Source: Schistocerca nitens (taxonomy: Eukaryota > Arthropoda > Insecta > Orthoptera > Acrididae). Taken from it: a stretch of DNA of 64,000 bases. This document shows, in pieces, positions 34,626-44,832 of this stretch (within the stretch, counting starts at the first letter, position 1; each line of letters begins with the position of its first letter). The position numbers and the translations under genes were made by a program. Location of the stretch: the NCBI RefSeq assembly GCF_023898315.1, contig NC_064622.1, positions 272,729,503 through 272,793,502 of the forward strand, given 5' to 3'. Under the pieces are notes generated by a model. The model did no database searches and was not told the DNA's origin. It saw only the letters and a list, made by a program, of their open reading frames with translations.

Positions 34626-34877
34626 TTATAGTTTTCCAGAGTTTTGTAGCACTAGATGTCTACGCATAGTTGGCGCAATTCTCATAAAGTATGGGCCCGC
34701 TACTTGTCGCCTGAGAGCGTCCCATGTGCGTTCCACCTGGCTAGAGCCGCGCGAATATGATGACCGAGACTTCAACGCCAGTTTCCCATCACGCTCCTCA
34801 ATCCATCGTTGCGCGATTCTGCTCTTGCTATAAGGACCTTTGTCCTGCTTTAAGATGTCACAGAAGACATCGAGCAT
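34626..34877 (-). pseudogene. Tc1-like transposase, C-terminal part
   Basis: Minus-strand MLDVFCDILKQDKGPYSKSR keeps the second catalytic D in KQD; SSQVERTWDALRRQV keeps the glutamate in VERTWD. Flanking residues are decayed. Its N-terminal half is 3.1 kb away at 38200-38532. Confidence 0.65.
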
Positions 34878-35478
34878 GAAGGCATCTGAGAGGAATGCTC
34901 ATGTCGGAGCTCAAAAAAGGTGATACCCACCTGTATCACAGACTCTGACGGAAACGTTGGCTACCAGCTGCCTCATTCTACCTTCTTCAGCAGCTTCAAA
35001 AATTTTCCTAAATATTTTGGCATGCGAACATATTTGCTCTCTGTGTAATATACAGTTCGCCTCATACCCATAAGCTCCCCTAAGTATAACTTGCTCCCAC
35101 TCACTACTAGTCGATCGTCTCTCATACCCATACACTCCCACTTGACCAGTCTCCCTCACTCATTCCGCTCAACTCATTGTCATTATCTCTCTGTGTCTGT
35201 CCGTCGCTTTCTACTGTCTCACGCCACAGTCTCCTTTGTTCTGTCCTATTGTCGCTGTCTCCCACTTGCTCTCTCTCTTACTGCTACTACCTCATTCAGT
35301 CCTTCCTAGCGCTGCTGTCTCTTCTCACTGCCACTACCTTTATCTTTCTCGTTATCATTCTCTGTCAGTCATTATCACTGGCTCTCAAAAACTTCGACTT
35401 TCTTTTTCTCTTTATTCCTTTCCCACTGGCACTGTCTACTTCGCTCTTTGCCCAGCGCAGTTCTGACACTGTCAACTA

Positions 35479-36900
35479 CACTCCTGGAAATGGAAAAAAG
35501 AACACATTGACACCGGTGTGTCAGACCCACCACACTTGCTCCGGACACTGCGAGAGGGCTGTACAAGCAATGATCACACGCACGGCACAGCGGACACACC
35601 AGGAACCGCTGTGTTGGCCGTCGAATGGCGCTAGCTGCGCAGCATTTGTGCACCGCCGCCGTCAGTGTCAGCCAGTTTGCCGTGGCATACGGAGCTCCAT
35701 CGCAGTCTTCAACACAGGTAGCATGCCGCGACAGCGTGGACGTGAACCGTATGTGCAGTTGACGGACTTTGAGCGAGGGCGTATAGTGGGCATGCGGGAG
35801 GCCGGGTGGACGTACCGCCGAATTGCTCAACACGTGGGGCGTGAGGTCTCCACAGTACATCGATGTTGTCGCCAGTGGTCGGCGGAAGGTGCACGTGCCC
35901 GTCGACTTGGGACCGGACCGCAGCGACGCACGGATGCACGCCAAGACCGTAGGATCCTACGCAGTGCCGTAGGGGACCGCACCGCCACTTCCCAGCAAAT
36001 TAGGGACACTGTTGCTCCTGGGGTATCGGCGAGGACCATTCGCAACCGTCTCCATGAAGCTGGGCTACGGTCCCGCACACCGTTAGGCCGTCTTCCGCTC
36101 ACGCCCCAACATCGTGCAGCCCGCCTCCAGTGGTGTCGCGACAGGCGTGAATGGAGGGACGAATGGAGACGTGTCGTCTTCAGCGATGAGAGTCGCTTCT
36201 GCCTTGGTGCCAATGATGGTCGTATGCGTGTTTGGCGCCGTGCAGGTGAGCGCCACAATCAGGACTGCATACGACCGAGGCACACAGGGCCAACACCCGG
36301 CATCATGGTGTGGGGAGCGATCTCCTACACTGGCCGTACACCACTGGTGATCGTCGAGGGGACACTGAATAGTGCACGGTACATCCAAACCGTCATCGAA
36401 CCCATCGTTCTACCATTCCTAGACCGGCAAGGGAACTTGCTGTTCCAACAGGACAATGCACGTCCGCATGTATCCCGTGCCACCCAACGTGCTCTAGAAG
36501 GTGTAAGTCAACTACCCTGGCCAGAAAGATCTCCGGATCTGTCCCCCATTGAGCATGTTTGGGACTGGATGAAGCATCGTCTCACGCGGTCTGCACGTCC
36601 AGCACGAACGCTGGTCCAACTGAGGCGCCAGGTGGAAATGGCATGGCAAGCCGTTCCACAGGACTACATCCAGCATCTCTACGATCGTCTCCATGGGAGA
36701 ATAGCAGCCTGCATTGCTGCGAAAGGTGGATATACACTGTACTAGTGCCGACATTGTGCATGCTCTGTTGCCTGTGTCTATGTGCCTGTGGTTCTGTCAG
36801 TGTGATCATGTGATGTATCTGACCCCAGGAATGTGTCAATAAAGTTTCCCCTTCCTGGGACAATGAATTCACGGTGTTCTTATTTCAATTTCCAGGAGTG
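35479..36900 (+). mobile_element. Intact Tc1-like transposon, family B
   Basis: A complete 1422-bp element. Termini are CACTCCTGGAAATGGAAAAA at the left and its inverse (AATTTCCAGGAGTG) at the right, about 28 bp with a few mismatches, with TA at 35477-35478 and 36901-36902. It contains one uninterrupted transposase gene. Fragments at 4746-5894 and 8101-8651 are nearly identical, pointing to recent amplification. Confidence 0.95.
35723..36745 (+). CDS. Tc1/mariner-family transposase, intact (340 aa)
   Basis: It would bind the element termini and catalyse cut-and-paste transposition into TA sites in the nucleus. The start is the ATG of MPRQRGREPYVQLTDFERGR; the frame is open further upstream (to 35177) but that part is terminus and flanking repeat. 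Residues 10-55 form an HTH (GRIVGMREAGWTYRRIAQHV), and residues 85-115 a second one. The catalytic core has D155 (VVFSDESRF), D244 (LFQQDNARPHV) and E277 (SPDLSPIEHVWDWM). By my count 32 residues lie between D244 and E277, two fewer than the usual Tc1 spacing. The length is normal for the family. It ends KGGYTLY. It is the only full-length transposase in the window; activity is not shown. Confidence 0.93.
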   Translation: MPRQRGREPYVQLTDFERGRIVGMREAGWTYRRIAQHVGREVSTVHRCCRQWSAEGARARRLGTGPQRRTDARQDRRILRSAVGDRTATSQQIRDTVAPGVSARTIRNRLHEAGLRSRTPLGRLPLTPQHRAARLQWCRDRREWRDEWRRVVFSDESRFCLGANDGRMRVWRRAGERHNQDCIRPRHTGPTPGIMVWGAISYTGRTPLVIVEGTLNSARYIQTVIEPIVLPFLDRQGNLLFQQDNARPHVSRATQRALEGVSQLPWPERSPDLSPIEHVWDWMKHRLTRSARPARTLVQLRRQVEMAWQAVPQDYIQHLYDRLHGRIAACIAAKGGYTLY

Positions 36901-38199
36901 TATATTCCACTGCCACTGAGCCTCTCTCATTTTCTCGCACTGCTATCGTCTGCTTTGCTCTTTCTTTATCACAACCGCTGTCTTCTACCTTCCAGTATTT
37001 ATTAGTTTACCAACTGTTTCCCAATGCCATTGCCCCATTCTCTCTCAGCATAAAAGCGCGAATATATTTTTGGAACTATTTTTAAAAGTGTTAAGAAAGG
37101 TAATTGAGGCAATAGGTATCCCACTTTTAAGGGTCTTTTAAACAGGAGTGTATCCGCCTTTTTGTGCTCCCAGAGCAGAATTTTTTCGCTGGTTCCTTTC
37201 TCTTCCCTGCCATACCAGAGCCTGTCGCTTGTATGAAAAGAACTTCGAGTCAGTAAAAATTGGATAGTTTGGTTAAGTGAAATTGAAATACAGCTAAATT
37301 AATTTTACACCTAAAACCTAATTTTACGTGCACAAAAATTTAGCATATTCTTCAGTACGTCAGCATGGGGTCCTCCGAATCCTTCTGATGATAATGGAGA
37401 CACTTACAGTAACATTTCTCGGTGGTACGTCACTTTATAAACTGACTTTTCGCCTCACACCGGATAATACGTTACTATTTTACGTGTACATGTAGGGTAA
37501 ATTTGAACCGCTGGATGTCGGATTTGGATAAAGATATCGAGAAAATTTTGAAGGTCGTTTGAGTTCAGTGTTTTAGAAAGAAACTGTAAATGTTACATCC
37601 ATTTGCTGTGCATAGCCTTCTTGGAATCCGATGCTCTATTTCGGTCCGAAAAAATGGTAAAAAAGTGTTACGGATTTTCTAAAGAACCGTCAATGAACAA
37701 AGGTGCCTCCATAAGCCCCATAAAGACCACCGTACATCACACCAAATGCAGAAAGAACCAACCGACTTGTTACATTTTCCTAAGCAAGAGAACGTGAGTT
37801 GACGCTGTGTTGTAGGATAGTGACACTATCCTTCTGTTAGTTATACAAAAGGTCCCTATCCCAAGGGTTATTCAAAACCCGTGACCTTATCTTTCTATCT
37901 CCAGCAAAAGCCGATGTAAGAGTCCCGGTAGAATCTCGTTTTTAGGGGTGGCGTTTTGGAACATATGAGTTAGCACATGCGGATGCAATTTTCACTTAGG
38001 TAACAGCTGCCATGGTGCCTTCGATTACTACCAAATGTGTCATAGAGGCCTAAGTGAATGTCTCAATTGATCTGTGTCTGTGTCGCAATGAATGTTTCGA
38101 GTAGCCATTCACCTCAATGAATAAACGTGACTCATCTGATCAAGCGGCACTTTTCCTTTCAACCACCGTACTGTCTCCATGATCCCGTGTCCTCTGCAA

Positions 38200-38532
38200 T
38201 TACAATTGACCACGTCGTTGCCTCAACATGGGAACACTGCTGCCGACTCCTTTGTTAGAGAATGAGCGCAGAACGGTGTTCTCTGAAGCACCTGTTCCTG
38301 CACCGTTCCTGTGCACGGTCGTCACATCTGTCACAGACCGCCGCCTATCGTGCCGTACTGAGTGCGCAGGTCCCCGACAATCACTTTCTGCGGTGAGGCG
38401 TGGACGTCCAACGTCTTGTTGCCCACTCGTGGTTACACAGTCAATCGACCCGTTTGTATAGATGCTTATGTCAGGAATGTGCCAGCGGCCGACAAGCTTA
38501 GCCGGTTTGCTTGTTCTCAGGTGCCGGTCCAT
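38200..38532 (-). pseudogene. Tc1-like transposase, N-terminal part
   Basis: The minus-strand frame reads MDRHLRTSKPAKLVGRW with the decayed HTH, then QQDVGRPRLTAESDCRG, RRRSVTDVTTVHRNGAGTGA and SENTVLRSFSNKGV. It is the upstream half of the gene whose C-terminal part lies at 34626-34877. Confidence 0.65.
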
Positions 38533-38763
38533 AACAATCTGTCTCTTTCAAAGTAGTTTAAGTCAGTGTATTTCGCAGTTTCCGCCCATATCATTGCTAG
38601 AACGATTCACCGTTTGTCTCTGCTTATTAGTTTCAGTACAGCACCACAAACCTGCAGTACCACAAGGGACATGAAGACCACAGTTGGCAGCAGTCAGGGT
38701 TTCGGTCCATCAGTATGTATGTCAAGTCATAATTATCTGGTTTGAATACTTCGGAAACTACGT

Positions 38764-39076
38764 GTGTGGTATCGCATATCGATACCACCTCAAGGGCGCC
38801 GCGAACCAATAGTGAGACCGCAAAGAGCCACGCCTCCAGTTGCAAACCAGACTAAGAGCGCCCCCTGTCGCCGCATTGTAGGAAGGCCGGCGGCAGCTGC
38901 TCATCCCACTTGCATTTTAAGCTTCGTCACTATACCACCACCTTTCATCCTTAGTACGGCGAGCCCCATCGTAGTTGACATTGTGATACCTGCACTCTGA
39001 TTCTTGCTGCTTCATTTGTGATCAATCTTCGTACGCTTGGAGAAATAAAAGTTAAGCAAATCTTCTGTTTGTTGCG
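38764..39076 (+). repeat. Possible LTR-like fragment
   Basis: TGTGGTATCGCATATCGATACCACC starts with TG, and about 280 bp later there is AATAAAAGTTAAGCAAATC, resembling the R/U5 end of insect Ty3-type LTRs. No second LTR, PBS or internal region was found, so this may be a solo LTR or unrelated. Confidence 0.3.
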
Positions 39077-39475
39077 TTAAGGGGCTCCGGAAAGGCTCAA
39101 AATCATGAAAAGTTCAATTTTTACTTTTTTGCGTTTTCTGAATCTGCAGGCTATTACCTTTTAATAGATATATAATTTATTCAATTCCGAAGACTACAAC
39201 TATTCTTAAATTTCTTTTGAAATGTGTTCTACATGGGCGTGACCCACTGTGGCGCTGTTAAACTGCTGTAAAATAGTGTTATTATTAACGTCCGTCTTCA
39301 TCAGGTACATTTTAGTGATGTGAGATAAAGTATGTGTTGTGGCTAACCTGTGATGGTTCAATATATATCGCTGGTGTGATTGTCGATTGCTTCATGTTTA
39401 TTTACTCTGTCGTTATCTCGAAAATATTCGTAATTAATTCTGTTTCTAGAGTCTCTGTTTTGTTGAAGTATAATA

Positions 39476-39955
39476 ATGAGTAAAATTAAAGTTATTAGAA
39501 ATCCTCTGAAGGCTTTTAAGAAAAGGAGAAATGTTGGAAAGCCAAAGGTATGTGTTACTACTGTAAACAATAAAGACGATAACCAAGTGAGTGAACCTAA
39601 CCTCTCAAGTACACCTGCCCATAGCAGTCAAAGTGGGAAAGAAAATACTTCACAGAAGAAGCTTGGTTCAATGAGTGAAAACTATGAATGTTTTATGGGC
39701 GAATCGGATGTGAATGAAATATTTGATATGTCGGTTCTCAAAGGAATTTTTTCAAACTGTGTAAGATGTATTCATTGTAGTGAATTTGGTCTGGAACTCT
39801 CCATAATAAAGCACGTAGGACTTGCTAGTGAAATACAACTGAAATGTGATAAGTGTTCATACATGACCACCTTTTGGAACAGTGTTGCAGTAACTGCAAC
39901 TGAAGAAAATGGTAGCAAAATCTACGAACACAACAACGAGCGATGCTTGCTTTAG
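39476..39955 (+). pseudogene. N-terminal part of a Kolobok-like transposase
   Basis: The 159-residue frame starts MSKIKVIRNPLKAFKKRRN with a basic N-terminus, then a low-complexity Ser/Asn part, KKLGSMSENYECFMGESDVN, and a zinc-binding-like block with CVRCIHCSEFGLEL and LKCDKCSYMTTFWNS (two CxxC pairs). This order resembles N-termini of arthropod proteins with a Mutator-like transposase domain. It ends just where the catalytic domain should start. Confidence 0.6.
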
Positions 39956-40101
39956 ACAAGGAACGCCTTCGGGCTGCAGACAGGGCTGTAAAGAGTCTAG
40001 AAATACAAGCAAGAGTAAACAGGAGGAGGAACAAGAGGAAGCTGGAGGAGGAGTTTGCAGAGGATGAAGATAATCCATCCTATGGACCTGGAATGCACTA
40101 A
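39943..40101 (+). pseudogene. C-terminal tail of the same transposase
   Basis: A short frame, MLALDKERLRAADRAVKSLE then ARVNRRRNKRKLEEEFAEDE, ending YGPGMH and TAA. A Lys/Arg-rich helix followed by a YGPG end fits the C-terminus of the Kolobok-like family as I remember it. It overlaps the N-terminal piece in another frame, marking the internal deletion junction near 39945. Confidence 0.55.
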
Positions 40102-40510
40102 AAAGTTAATCCAATCTTTGTCGCTCGATTCCCAAAACTTTTATTTTCTCATACTAATTACATGTTTTCTAAGGATCTTCCAAACATATTTGTTTCAAAC
40201 TTTCAGTAAATGTTACACACTACCTTCTGCATAATTGAACACAGCCTTTTTCCAAAAAACTGTATATTTTTGAATATATAAATAAAAAATTGCAAAAAAT
40301 GTTGTGAATTTTCATTACAATTGAAAAAAAAATCGTCTTTAATAACTGAACTAAAATTTTGTAAAATCCCTGTGTTAAGTTGTAGCCCATATTCCAATAA
40401 ATAATCTGTAAAAAGTTCAACTTCCTACCTCAAATACTTTGTGAGGAAAGATGTAATTTATAAGCGGTATTTTAACATTGCAAGTATAGGGCGTTCCGGA
40501 GCCCCTTAAC

Positions 40511-40718
40511 TGCCGGCCGGTGTGGCCGAGCGGTTCTAGGCGCTACAGTCTGTAACCGCGCGACCGCTACGGTCGCAGGTTCGAATCAAGCCTCGGGCAT
40601 GGATGTGTGTGAGGTCCTTAGGTTAGTTAGGTTTAAGTACTTCTAAGTTATAGGGGACTGATGACCTCAGCAGTGAAATCCCATAGTGCTCAGAGCCATT
40701 TGAACCATTTGAACCATT
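40511..40718 (+). repeat. tRNA-derived SINE, family A
   Basis: Head GCCGGCCGGTGTGGCCGAGC, B-box GGTTCGAATC and the repeated tail GAACCATTTGAACCATT. Its right duplication is TGTTGCGTTAAC (40719-40730). The left copy of that duplication is split: TGTTGCGTTAA at 39070-39080, then the Kolobok-like element, then TTAAC at 40506-40510. Confidence 0.9.
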
Positions 40719-40730
40719 TGTTGCGTTAAC

Positions 40731-41454
40731 TAGTTCGCTAATCATTTCTACTCCTGTCCAGCTTTCCTACGACGTCAGTTGCCCCACCACTCCGTAACCC
40801 ACCTTATCTTACCTCGTACACAGTCATACACAGCAAAGTGGTTCCTGACTTACTTGAAGAATGCACACATTGTCCATTTCCTGTTAAATAATATATTCCT
40901 ATGGGATATTTAAACGTGTCCTAGGGCAATTGCTGACGAAATATTTCGCGGTTGAACGGCCGAATGTCAGTTTGCAATAGACACATTATCATCAGTTGCG
41001 CTGACAAACTGTCTAGGAGCTGATGCACACCTTACAATTCCTCCCCTTTCCTCTCAGCCGGTGCTCTGTATGCGGCCCGCGCCCAAGAGCGGCCGTGCGA
41101 ACACTACCTCCTCCCCATCCTCCCTCCCTCTGCCTCCTCGCTCCCCCCCCCCCCCCCCCCCCAAGTTGCTCCATAGGAAGCCTGCGCACAGGGACGAGTG
41201 CTGGAGGCGTCTCTGCTATTCCTCTGCCGTCCCCGAAGTCAGTTCATTGTCGAATACCTCCCTCCTCTTTTTAATCAAATTCATTGCGGGTTCCCAGGCG
41301 TTATTAAGGATATAGCCATTATCACGATTGATCAGCACTTCCTCTAATTGAATCTCGATAGATTCTTTAATGACACAACTCTAGAAGTTAGATGTCTGCG
41401 CCAGAACCGTAACACGGCTATAATGCATACCGTGTTGTTCCGACAGGCGATGTC
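40731..41454. other. Unassigned, with a C homopolymer
   Basis: A run of about 17 C at 41146-41162 lies in a C/T-rich patch. At 41350-41418 is the inverse of the block at 33494-33553. No gene recognised. Confidence 0.4.
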
Positions 41455-41691
41455 GATTGGTTGGTGATGTGGGACAGGAGACCAAACAGCGAGGTCATCA
41501 GTCCCAATAGATTAGGGACGGATTGGGAAGCAGGTCGACCGCGACCTTTCAAGGAACCATCCCAGCATTTGCCAGAAGCGATTTAGGGAAATGGCGCAAA
41601 AACGTAAATCAGGATGTCCGGACGCGAGTTTGAACCGTCGTCCTCCCGAATGAGAGTCCAGTGTGCTAACCACTACGCCTCGTTGCTTGGT
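41455..41691 (-). repeat. SINE family D
   Basis: Minus copy: GAGGTCATCAGTCCCAATAG near the left, GGATGTCCGGACGCGAG mid-way, and GTGCTAACCACTACGCCTCG (A-box complement) at the right. It lacks the nested insert seen in the copy at 33017. Confidence 0.75.
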
Positions 41692-41822
41692 CATGCGATG
41701 TTCCGCGACTGCAGCCTTGGTAGGCTTCTCCAGTCTAGTGCGCTATTAGTGTTCTCAGCAACGACACTACACACCGTTGCACCTATGTCAGTCATGACAA
41801 ATTGGCAGGGGAGCTGATAGTC

Positions 41823-42231
41823 TCCGGATTTTCAAAACGTAAGGTCGTCCTTGACACTACCAGTGCCTGTGTTTTAGAAGGTAGGCAGAAGGCAGCTTTC
41901 GGTTGATGTTTACGAAGAATTCGTCCAGTCTTCCCGGATAATGCGTCACAAAATGGAATAAATGCAATAGCCGCATCTTTTGTATGTTCCTCTTCTGTTT
42001 CCGCCGGTTGTACAGTCGGTGTAGGGCGTAGAGATCTGCGAATCTGTCCCCCTGTATAGCCTTTTTTACGGAACCCGGCTTCAGATGTTGAAGTTCTTGG
42101 TTGAGGCTCCCATTGTCGGAGAAGGTGCGAACCGTATATGCCAAAGTTTCGAGTACGCCGTTACTCTCTGTCTGGTGGTAGTAGCTGTCCAGTTGCACGA
42201 GGGACATTCTGAAAGTAAGTTTGTTTTTCAC
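41823..42231 (-). pseudogene. Penelope-like retroelement fragment
   Basis: Minus-strand SLVQLDSYYHQTESNGVLET, LAYTVRTFSDNGSLNQELQH and LYALHRLYNRRKQKRN resemble the segment of Penelope-like proteins between RT and the C-terminal endonuclease (the RART..D..SL..EL..L pattern). No GIY-YIG or RT block is present nearby. Both ends are truncated. Confidence 0.5.
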
Positions 42232-42234
42232 ACA

Positions 42235-44832
42235 AAAACTTCATTGTGCAAAAGAAATAAAACATGGCATTATGAACTACACAGCTGCACTATTTTCAAC
42301 TTAGTCGCCACCGACATCGAGACATCTGTATTAGAATGCAGTTAGTTTGAAGAAACCACTCTGTTAAAACTCTGGGCCCTGCGATCCAAGGAATTGTCGC
42401 ACATCCACTATCAATATTGTCCTCATTCGTGGATGTGGAGGGACACCCACTTCAGCCTTCGACCTCCACTCTGACTTCCTTCTCTGAACTTGCAACACCA
42501 GCGGCCAACCATTTTGGCGAGACGTGACCTCTTTACCATACACGGTCTATGGACGCTCGTGGATGACGGACACATTAGTCTCCTGTACTAATCCACACCT
42601 GATAATGGCACGAACTTTCACTGTCGATCATGTTGTCATTACCGGTTCGTCTGCTATTGTGATATGTACTCGAATAACCTCGGGAACGTCGGTGTGCTGT
42701 TATTCTCTCTTCTTCAGCACTCTGCACATCCGTCATTCCTCCTTCGCGTGCGCCCTTCCGCCGTTGAACCAGCAGCGTGTGCAGATTCATATTGCGTTCG
42801 TCTGTGTCACGTGGTGGGCTACCTTGTGTTTCAAAAACAATGACGAAACTTAATTTCGGAACGTTCTAAACGTCCATGTGCGTCATATTACAGTACACTC
42901 TGCGGCCTGATCATCTTCTTACCAGAACATGCAGAAAGGGGGGGATAACACTTTATTAATAATTGTAATACAAAGTAATATCACCAGTAACAGTTACATT
43001 TTCAGCAAGTACAACAAGTCCTTTCATCCATACATGTATTTTTTCATCATTAGAAACTTTCCTACATGCGCGTGTATACAAAGTAAAAGGCATATTACTA
43101 TAAACAAAACTAGGTTTACTTTGCGTCTTCGGGTCAATTCCACAGTGCCGCGTCTTGTAGGCGATGACATCTCGATCGACAAACGATTCTAGTCCAGGTA
43201 GCGAAGCGTTCTGACAGCGCACAATTGCGAGTGTAAACCACCCATCAATTTAGACTTCCATGGTATTGAAATTGATGTTCTGCTTTATGGAATTCAGGTG
43301 TATGAGGACATCATTTAGCTTCTCTCTTCCATTGAGTTTAAACAGAACGTCAGGCCGGAGGAGGGGTTAGGAGATACGAGCCCTGCGCCAGTTTATACGC
43401 AGTCAGATCCTCGAAGCCCCTGATGATGGCAATGTGGACGCTTGCAGAGATATTATACCTGCTGGCCGATTACATACAGATGTTCATCCATGAAATTTTA
43501 TTACAAATTTTTCCTAGTAAGCGACACGATTTGGTGCCGTTACAGGCCACTAAACCTTCGTCGTCTTCGAAGATGAACTAGCATACTTGCTAGGACTCAC
43601 TTGCAGGTAACTAATACAAAAATGTATTGATATTTTGGGCTCAAAACCACAATTCAGTACCCTTTTCAGCATAACTGACTTACTCTGTGTCTCTGAATGT
43701 CTGCAAGGAGAATCCCAGCGTTTCAAAACGCATAGAATATCATTGAAAAAATATGTAATACTGTATTTTTCAGACTGTAACAAGGATCTAGTTATCATTT
43801 TACGTCATCGTTCAGGAGTTGCGTTAGTATGCTGCCTTAGTCAGTGAACCTACTATACCTGAAAACAATGCTGGATCCACATTGGAGCCAAGTGTCGTCT
43901 CATATCCATTAATATGGGAACTCGACCCTGTCTGTCACAAATATTGTCGATCTTTGACATGATTTTCGGAAGGCTACATAAAAAAAGAGGGAACGGATTA
44001 CAACGCTGTGTCTAGCTGGAGCCGATATTCCTATTTATCGAACTCTTCTACAGTAGAGTTTTCTACCTAGAATTGTAAAACTACCGTAGGCTACCGTAAA
44101 CTACCGTAGGTAAGCATAGACTACGGTAGTTTTCCTAGTAGCATTGGTCAGTTAAGATCGTAACGGCGTTACCTTACGTTAGGTGTGTTGCATACCTGTC
44201 GGGCGTTAACTCATTTCTATCGCTTTGGTTACGTGTGCGATCAATGTCTTACTAGAGTCCCTTAAAAACCGGAAGCGGTGTACCGTCTACAAATACATAG
44301 TTACCCTCCTGTCTATTACTTAAAAATAAAATGTATTTATAGCAAAATTGAAACTGTTAGTGTCTGATTGAGGTTTTATTCGACAATGGTTGATTTATAA
44401 CGTAGTAAAAATAATAAAAAAGAATAATGATATAACGCTAGAAAACGCTGTCTTCTTAAAGAAATGGCAAAATTAAAAAATCACAGAACAAAAACATATC
44501 AAACGTCTCTTCAATACTTCCTCGAGCTTATATAAGATGTTTCTGTTAGAATAACTCACTCCCGCACCTACAAGTAATATCAGAAAACTATTTGCTTTGA
44601 TCATGATGAAGAACGTTGTGTTCGATACGAAATAAAAAGAATAAATATATAGATTCTTTTATGTTTGTGGATGTAAACTTTACTTGTATCAGAAGTAATT
44701 ATTTTGGTAACAGAAAAGCGCAGCAGTTACGTGATCATCTAATTATTATTACGCATAAATGCAATTTATATTTCGTAAGGATGTAAGACACACAATAGAC
44801 TACCACTGAACGATGTGCGGCTTTAGTTACAT
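42235..44832. other. Unassigned 2.6-kb stretch
   Basis: No TE protein or exon recognised. A cluster of three direct CTACCGTA units (44081, 44091, 44101) and one inverted CTACGGTAG (44121) forms a possible hairpin. The sequence becomes strongly AT-rich after 44280. Confidence 0.35.

Larger units (their letters stand above)
34888..37984. repeat. 3.1-kb non-coding repeat insertion carrying Tc1 B
   Basis: The segment interrupts the Tc1 relic. It holds a pyrimidine-rich part (35090-35470, many CTCTC/CACTGC runs) that continues after the Tc1 B insertion at 36903-37010, then AT-rich DNA. Without Tc1 B it is about 1.67 kb. I recognise the CT-rich text as repetitive in Schistocerca but cannot assign a class. 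Terminal repeats were not found. Confidence 0.5.
34525..38630 (-). mobile_element. Tc1-like relic split by a 3.1-kb repeat
   Basis: The left piece (34525-34887) begins AAAAAGTTATGACCACCTGC, a Tc1 terminus type, and encodes the C-terminal part of a transposase on the minus strand. The right piece (about 37985-38630) encodes the N-terminal part in the same orientation. The two pieces are collinear with a single Tc1 family, so the DNA between them is a later insertion. The outer limits are approximate. Confidence 0.65.
39081..40505 (+). mobile_element. TTAA-flanked Kolobok-like element, internally deleted
   Basis: Inverted ends GGGGCTCCGGAA (left, 39081) and TTCCGGAGCCCC (right, ending 40505) are flanked by TTAA on both sides (39077-39080, 40506-40509). 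It carries the N-terminal and C-terminal coding pieces of a transposase with no central catalytic region. TTAA targets occur in Kolobok and piggyBac; the protein similarity from memory favours Kolobok / Mutator-like transposase. Length 1425 bp. Confidence 0.75.

Noticed and set aside
35177-35722. Upstream open extension of the intact transposase (would give 522 residues)
   Set aside because: It runs through flanking CT-rich repeat and the Tc1 terminus; the 340-residue form starting MPRQRG has the normal length and N-terminus.
41023-41315. Pro-rich frames across the C homopolymer
   Set aside because: Low-complexity C/T-rich DNA with no conserved motif.
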